Shown here piece after piece: positions 59,538 to 64,000 of a stretch of 64,000 nt of DNA. The translations under genes were made by a program, and so were the position numbers. Origin of the DNA: Qipengyuania soli (GTDB taxonomy: Bacteria; Pseudomonadota; Alphaproteobacteria; Sphingomonadales; Sphingomonadaceae); the NCBI RefSeq assembly GCF_015529805.1, contig NZ_CP064654.1, positions 1,240,001 through 1,304,000 on the forward strand, written 5' to 3'. Position 1 is the first letter of the stretch. Every line of letters begins with the position of its first letter. The notes beneath the pieces were generated by a model. It made no database searches, was not told the DNA's origin, and saw only the letters and a list, made by a program, of their open reading frames with translations.

Positions 59538-61477
59538 TAGTCGTTCTCCGCTTTGGGACTGGGCAATTGCTGGTCATTGACGGGAACCTCGCCCCCCTCG
59601 TTCCCGGCCACGCCGTCAAAGAATTTGGCGATCGCCGCTTCCAGTTCGGCGATCTGGAATGGCTGGCCGCTCGTCTTGGTCAACGGCTGGGCATCGACCA
59701 GGTACTGGTCGCGCAGCACGGTCTTGAACTGGCCGGTGTTCATCTCGGGCACGAGCACCTTGTCGAAACCGCGCAGAAGGTCGCCGAGGTTGGCCGGTAG
59801 CGGCCAGATGTGGCGCACATGGATGTGGCTGACATCGAGTCCCCTATTGCGACAATTATCGACTGCGCGGTGGATCGGACCATAAGTCGATCCCCAGCCG
59901 ACCACGGCAAGTTTGCCGGAAGTGTTGCCGAGGCAGACCTCCTGGTCGGGCACCTTCACGTGATCGACCTTGCCCTTGCGCAGGTCGGTCATGCGCTGGT
60001 GGTTGTCGGGCGAATAATCGATATTGCCGGTCAGCTCGTGCTTCTCGATGCCGCCGATGCGATGCATCAGGCCGGGCGTGCCGGGCTTAATCCACGGGCG
60101 CGCGCCCTTCGCATCGCGCTTGTAGGGAAGCAGATTGTCACCGTCGTTCTTCTCTTCGAGGAACTTCGCCGGGAACGGCGCATAGTCGGCCGGGTTCGGC
60201 ACCTTCCAGGGCTCGGCCGCATTGGCGATATAGCCGTCGGTCAGCAACATGACGGGAGTCATGTATTCGACCGCAATGCGGCAGGCCTCGATCGCCACCT
60301 CGAACGCGTCGGACGGGCTGCGGGCGGCAATCACCGGCATGGGCGCATCGCCATTGCGGCCATAGACCGCCTGGTAGAGGTCGCTCTGCTCGGTCTTGGT
60401 CGGCAGGCCCGTCGAGGGGCCACCACGCTGCGAATTCACGATAACAAGCGGCAGCTCGGTCATGATCGCAAGGCCCATCGCCTCGCCCTTGAGCGCGATG
60501 CCGGGACCGGACGAGGAGGTGACGCCAAGGCTACCCGCATAGCTCGCGCCGATAGCGGCGCAGATTGCGGCAATCTCGTCTTCCGCCTGGAAGGTGGTGA
60601 CGTCGAATTCCTTGAGCCGCGCCAGGTGGTGCAGGATCGCCGAAGCCGGAGTAATCGGATAGCCGCCGAAGAACATCGGCAGCTCTGCCAGCTGTGCGCC
60701 TGCCACAAGACCGAGCGAAACCGCTTCGGCACCCGTGATGGTCCGGTAAAGGCCCGGCGCGGACGGCACGGGGTCGACATGGACCTGCTTGAGCGGACCG
60801 CTCAGTTCGGCCGTTTCGCCATAGGCGTGGCCGGCATCGAGCGCGGCGATATTGGCATCGGCAATGTCGGGCTTGGTGCGGAACTTCTGGCGCAGCCACT
60901 CGTGCAAGGGCTCGCGGTCGCGATCGAACATCCACAGCGCAAGGCCGAGGGTCCACATGTTCTTGCAGCGCAGCGCGTCCTTGTTGCCGAGGCCGTAGGG
61001 CTTCACCGCCTCGATCGTCTGCGCGCTGATGTCGAAGGCAAGGACCTGCCACTTGGCAAGGCTGCCGTCCTCGAGAGGGTTGGTGTCGTACTTCGCCTTG
61101 TCGAGGTTGCGCTTGGTGAATTCGCCCGTGTCGGCGATGATCAGGCCGCCGGGCTTCAACGCCGCGAGGTTCACCTTGAGCGCCGCCGGGTTCATGGCCA
61201 CCAGCACATCCGGCGCATCGCCCGCCGTGTTGATCTGGCGGCTGCCAAAGTTGATCTGGAAGGCAGAGACCCCGAACAGCGTACCCTGGGGCGCGCGGAT
61301 TTCCGCCGGGAAGTCGGGGAAAGTCGCAAGATCATTGCCGGCCAGCGCCGTGGAGAGCGTGAACTGCCCGCCCGTGAGCTGCATGCCGTCACCGGAATCG
61401 CCCGCAAAGCGTACGACTACCGTCTCGGGGGTTTCGGGCAGGCCGCTATCCTGCGGCTTGGTGGCGGCTGTTGCCAT
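59537..61477 (-). CDS. korA: 2-oxoacid:ferredoxin oxidoreductase alpha subunit (gamma-alpha fusion)
   Basis: A 646-residue subunit in which an N-terminal gamma domain (VVRFAGDSGDGMQLTGGQF) is joined to the alpha domain (GGYPITPASAILHHLA, then SSGPGIALKGEAMGLA). The C-terminal part has VPEMNTGQF. The ATG at 61477 is the first sensible start; upstream frame is a shadow of the esterase. It is unusual to find KorAB in an aerobic alphaproteobacterium, where it would run alongside the dehydrogenase form. Confidence 0.9.
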   Translation of the reverse strand: MATAATKPQDSGLPETPETVVVRFAGDSGDGMQLTGGQFTLSTALAGNDLATFPDFPAEIRAPQGTLFGVSAFQINFGSRQINTAGDAPDVLVAMNPAALKVNLAALKPGGLIIADTGEFTKRNLDKAKYDTNPLEDGSLAKWQVLAFDISAQTIEAVKPYGLGNKDALRCKNMWTLGLALWMFDRDREPLHEWLRQKFRTKPDIADANIAALDAGHAYGETAELSGPLKQVHVDPVPSAPGLYRTITGAEAVSLGLVAGAQLAELPMFFGGYPITPASAILHHLARLKEFDVTTFQAEDEIAAICAAIGASYAGSLGVTSSSGPGIALKGEAMGLAIMTELPLVIVNSQRGGPSTGLPTKTEQSDLYQAVYGRNGDAPMPVIAARSPSDAFEVAIEACRIAVEYMTPVMLLTDGYIANAAEPWKVPNPADYAPFPAKFLEEKNDGDNLLPYKRDAKGARPWIKPGTPGLMHRIGGIEKHELTGNIDYSPDNHQRMTDLRKGKVDHVKVPDQEVCLGNTSGKLAVVGWGSTYGPIHRAVDNCRNRGLDVSHIHVRHIWPLPANLGDLLRGFDKVLVPEMNTGQFKTVLRDQYLVDAQPLTKTSGQPFQIAELEAAIAKFFDGVAGNEGGEVPVNDQQLPSPKAEND

Positions 61478-61657
61478 CCGGTATATCCTTGTCTTGCGCC
61501 GTCGGGTGCGGCGCCCGTCTCTTCGGGGTGCGGCAGGTAGGCCCCACCCCCCTCTCTCGCAATCAAGTTTTTCTCTGCTAGCGAGAAAATCGAGCGTGGA
61601 AAAGCACCGCCGACACGCTAAGTCCCGAAAAGCAACGCAAAGCCGGGGAGAGAATGC
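61478..61657. promoter_or_regulatory. Divergent region between korA and esterase, with inverted repeat
   Basis: This 180-base gap holds promoters for korAB (leftward) and the esterase-rppH pair (rightward). A perfect 7-bp inverted repeat TTTTCTC (61569-61575) and GAGAAAA (61583-61589) with a seven-base spacer could be an operator. GGGGAGAGA just before the ATG at 61658 is a good ribosome binding site. Confidence 0.4.
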
Positions 61658-62608
61658 ATGGCTGACACCGAACCCTATGTCCGCGAGGATGTGCGCGCCT
61701 TCCTTGCGCTTCTCGAGGCAGCCGGTGGCCCGCCGTTGGACGAGGTTTCCCTGGAAGAGGCCCGCGCCGGTTATCAGGCGCTCCACGACATGGCCGATGC
61801 GCCCGCACGCGACCTTGCCGTAATCCGCGACCTGTCATGCCCCGGACCTGCCGGCGACATTGCGCTGCGCCTCTATGACTCGCGCGAAAGCCGCGGCCCC
61901 GGACCGGTGATCTGCTTCTATCACGGTGGTGGTTTCGTCATCGGCGACCTCAACACCCACCACAACCTGTGCACCGAAATCGCCCATCAGATGGACCTGC
62001 CCGTGGTGGCGGTCGACTATCGCTGCGCGCCCGAGGCACCCTTTCCTGCGGCGATCGAAGATTGCGTCGCCGCGACCCGCTGGGTCGCCGGATCGCCTAC
62101 AGAACTGGGGCGCCCGGCGACCGGACTGGTCCCGATCGGCGACAGCGCCGGGGGCAATGCAGCGATTGTCGTCACCCAGGCGCTGATGCGCGAGGCGGCA
62201 GCGGTTCCGGTAATCCTTCAGGTCCCGATCTTCCCGCTCGCCAGCGACTGGGCGAAGTCGCAAAGCGTCGTCGACTTCGCCGAGGGTTTCGTCCTGACCA
62301 GAGCTGGGATGGAGTTTTTCGAAGCGAACTATAAGCCCGACAAGGACGACTGGCGGGCCATGCCTATCCTCGGGGACCATGCGGGCACCCCGCCTGCCGT
62401 GCTGGTGACCGCCAGCCTCGACCCGATCCGCGACTCAGGTCGCGATTACGGCGCAGCGCTCAGCAATGCGGGCATCGATCACGTGTTCATCGAGGTCAAA
62501 GGCGGCACGCACAGCTTCAGCAACCTGCGCCAGGCCGTACCGAGCTATCAGAAGGATCTCGATTACGTCTTTGCCGCGATGAAAATGATGCTTGCGAGGC
62601 ACGGATGA
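61658..62608 (+). CDS. Alpha/beta hydrolase, hormone-sensitive-lipase family
   Basis: A 316-residue esterase. The oxyanion motif is FYHGGGFVIGD near residue 90, the nucleophile elbow GDSAGGNAA near 162, an Asp in VTASLDPIRDSG and a His in KGGTHSFSN. It hydrolyses short-chain esters in the cytoplasm; no signal peptide is seen. The stop overlaps rppH (ATGA), so both are on one message. Confidence 0.92.
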   Translation: MADTEPYVREDVRAFLALLEAAGGPPLDEVSLEEARAGYQALHDMADAPARDLAVIRDLSCPGPAGDIALRLYDSRESRGPGPVICFYHGGGFVIGDLNTHHNLCTEIAHQMDLPVVAVDYRCAPEAPFPAAIEDCVAATRWVAGSPTELGRPATGLVPIGDSAGGNAAIVVTQALMREAAAVPVILQVPIFPLASDWAKSQSVVDFAEGFVLTRAGMEFFEANYKPDKDDWRAMPILGDHAGTPPAVLVTASLDPIRDSGRDYGAALSNAGIDHVFIEVKGGTHSFSNLRQAVPSYQKDLDYVFAAMKMMLARHG

Positions 62609-63081
62609 GCATACCGACCGCCTACCGCCCCTGCGTCGGCGTGATGCTGGTGAATTCCGCTGGCCTCGTGTTCGTCGGTCGCCGCATCGACAACAAGGAA
62701 GGCGACTGGTGGCAAATGCCGCAGGGCGGCGTCGATCCGGGAGAGGACCTGCGTGATGCGGCCATGCGCGAGCTGGCCGAGGAGACGGGCGCGCGCGCCG
62801 AACACGTCAGCATCATCCAGCAGACCGAGGAAGCCATCCGCTACGACCTGCCCGAAGAACTCATCGGCAAATTGTGGGGCGGCAAGTATCGCGGGCAGGA
62901 GCAGGTCTGGTTCCTCGCCCGCTTTACCGGCGAGGACCATCATATCGATCTCGAAGCGCATGATCCGCCAGAGTTCTGCGACTGGAAATGGGTCGAACCG
63001 GACCAGCTTCCCGAGCTGATCGTGCCGTTCAAGAAGCGCGTCTATCGCACCGTGGTCGAAGCGTTCCGCGAACTGGTCTGA
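62605..63081 (+). CDS. rppH: RNA pyrophosphohydrolase
   Basis: A 158-residue Nudix enzyme that removes pyrophosphate from the 5' end of mRNAs, starting their decay. The Nudix box GX5EX7REUXEEXGU is present as GGVDPGEDLRD continuing to AMRELAEETG near residues 38-58. WWQMPQGGVD before it is the RppH mark. It overlaps the esterase stop and converges with the TPR gene across a four-base gap. Confidence 0.93.
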   Translation: MSIPTAYRPCVGVMLVNSAGLVFVGRRIDNKEGDWWQMPQGGVDPGEDLRDAAMRELAEETGARAEHVSIIQQTEEAIRYDLPEELIGKLWGGKYRGQEQVWFLARFTGEDHHIDLEAHDPPEFCDWKWVEPDQLPELIVPFKKRVYRTVVEAFRELV

Positions 63082-63085
63082 ACGA

Positions 63086-63592
63086 TCAGTTCGTCTGCGG
63101 CGACTTCGTTTCCGGCAGGACCGCTTCGGCGGTCTTGACCTTGGCAGGCGGGCCGGCAGCGATGCGTGCTGTCAGTGCAGTCGTTTCCGCGCAGCCCTTG
63201 CCGCACAAGGATTCGAGCTTGGCGAGGTTGGCGCGCGCCTTGTCCATCGCACCGCGTTCGACCAACGCCTCGCCCTCGCCTGCCATGGCAGCGAAATTGC
63301 GCGGCTCGCGGGTCAGCGCCTCGCGGTAGTAGCGGATCGCCTTGCCCTGCAGGCCATCGGCACGAGCCGCCTCGGCAAGGCGCAGCAGCAGCGGTGTATA
63401 TCCCGGATCCATTGCCAGCGCCGCTTCGTAGCTGTCGATCGCGCCTTGGACATCACCAGCGGCGAGCGCGGCCTTGCCCTTGGCGATCAGAGCGGCGGCG
63501 CGCGGCTCCGGCGCGCGTTCCGCTCCGCTGCTAACGCTCGCAGTCATGGCGAGAGCCAGCGAAAGGGCGGCGGCAACGGGGGCAAAACGCAT
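63086..63592 (-). CDS. Exported TPR-repeat protein
   Basis: A 168-residue protein with a signal peptide (MRFAPVAAALSLALAMTASVSSGA) and two to three tetratricopeptide repeats, seen as GDVQGAIDSYEAALAMDPGYTP and GLQGKAIRYYREALTREPRNFA. A cysteine pair (LCGKGC) near residue 134 may form a disulfide in the periplasm. The ATG at 63592 follows GGAGAA; an upstream ATG at 63640 is less likely. It may scaffold an envelope complex; no partner can be named. Confidence 0.82.
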   Translation of the reverse strand: MRFAPVAAALSLALAMTASVSSGAERAPEPRAAALIAKGKAALAAGDVQGAIDSYEAALAMDPGYTPLLLRLAEAARADGLQGKAIRYYREALTREPRNFAAMAGEGEALVERGAMDKARANLAKLESLCGKGCAETTALTARIAAGPPAKVKTAEAVLPETKSPQTN

Positions 63593-63654
63593 GATTTTCT
63601 CCAGCGGGGAATGCAGTCCAGAGGCAGGCATATCGGCCATGGCTTAGAGGGCTA

Positions 63655-64000
63655 TCATGCCCTTCCTGCACAAGCGATGAAAAAACCGTCGGTATCGTCG
63701 GCTTTCGGCGTGAGGCGAATTCCCTGCCCCCGCGGTGCCCCGAGCGGAAGACTGGTGGCGTGTGGGGCAAAATCGGGGCTGCGCGAGAGGAAGGCATCGA
63801 ACTGCCCCGCCCCTTCGGCGTCGAGCAGCGAGCAGGTGACGTAGACCAGACGCCCCCCGGGACGCACGAGGCGCGCAGCGATGTCGAGCAGGCGCGCCTG
63901 GATGTCGACCAGTCGGGCGAGTTCCTTCTCGTCGAGCCGCCAACGCGCCTCCGGGTTGCGGCGCCAGGTGCCGGTCCCCGAACATGGCGCATCGACGAGC
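63655..64000 (-). CDS. RsmB-family rRNA m5C methyltransferase, 5' end cut by window edge
   Basis: Only the last 115 codons lie inside the window. The motif IV cysteine region is DAPCSGTGTWRRNPEARW and the catalytic motif VI is VTCSLLDAEG. The C-terminus ends GFFIACAGRA. It is a SAM-dependent RNA cytosine-C5 methyltransferase of the RsmB/NSUN type, acting on 16S rRNA or tRNA. The start lies right of the window. Confidence 0.85.
   Translation of the reverse strand, partial: LVDAPCSGTGTWRRNPEARWRLDEKELARLVDIQARLLDIAARLVRPGGRLVYVTCSLLDAEGAGQFDAFLSRSPDFAPHATSLPLGAPRGQGIRLTPKADDTDGFFIACAGRA

Overview
The window is a compact, GC-rich stretch of an alphaproteobacterial chromosome. The exosortase A (XrtA) exopolysaccharide locus, the chain of alphaproteobacterial housekeeping genes and the GC-rich codon choice point to Sphingomonadales, most likely Erythrobacteraceae (Erythrobacter/Qipengyuania-like). 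That placement is inferred from gene content and protein style, not from a search. I count 62 protein genes, with a cut-off glycosyltransferase at the left edge and a cut-off rRNA cytosine-C5 methyltransferase at the right edge. I see no tRNA, rRNA, insertion sequence, prophage or CRISPR array. Genes are packed tightly, often with ATGA or GTGA stop-start overlaps, and no stretch over 300 bases lacks a gene.

Layout. 1-2.2 kb: a glycosyltransferase, a HAD phosphatase and a short-chain dehydrogenase. 2.4-4.8 kb: sdhB, a PaaI-type thioesterase and zapE in one overlapping operon, with sdhA/C/D not in view. 4.8-6.95 kb: a membrane-anchored LuxR-type regulator divergent from a four-repeat COG4705 membrane protein, then a pirin. 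6.9-24.8 kb: the XrtA locus. Its first arm (minus strand) encodes an asparagine synthase-like amidotransferase, exosortase A, a glycosyltransferase, a FemAB-like protein, a polysaccharide deacetylase, an ATPase, an outer-membrane barrel protein, a tyrosine autokinase, a Wzz-like chain-length protein and a Wza-like export lipoprotein. The second arm (minus) encodes a PLP decarboxylase and an AMP-forming ligase. A divergent plus-strand arm encodes a BioF2-like acyltransferase, an acyl carrier protein and two alpha/beta-hydrolase-like proteins.

24.8-41.8 kb is metabolic and repair housekeeping: an RNA m5U methyltransferase, NAD(P)HX repair, ilvD, an N-formylglutamate amidohydrolase, ispE, a low-GC orphan gene, ETF-ubiquinone oxidoreductase, a degenerate uracil-DNA glycosylase-like protein with a lytic transglycosylase, moaB, a radical SAM protein with a candidate SOS box, a non-canonical M20 peptidase and an acyl-CoA ligase. 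41.8-52.7 kb holds dnaE, a DUF418 protein, glutathione peroxidase, lolD/lolC, purF, an SDR and a PilZ protein. 52.8-64 kb holds a serine hydrolase and a cyclopropane-fatty-acid-synthase-like enzyme, photolyase, a PAP2 phosphatase, a YdjM-like protein, korAB, an esterase, rppH, a TPR protein and the partial methyltransferase.

The best candidate for an undescribed system is the ligase-carrier protein-PLP decarboxylase-acyltransferase-hydrolase set at 19.3-24.8 kb. Its parts resemble a carrier-bound amino-acid activation and decarboxylation line (as in butirosin side-chain synthesis) wired to an exosortase/EPS locus. Functions of individual genes rest on visible motifs. The joint pathway is my inference.
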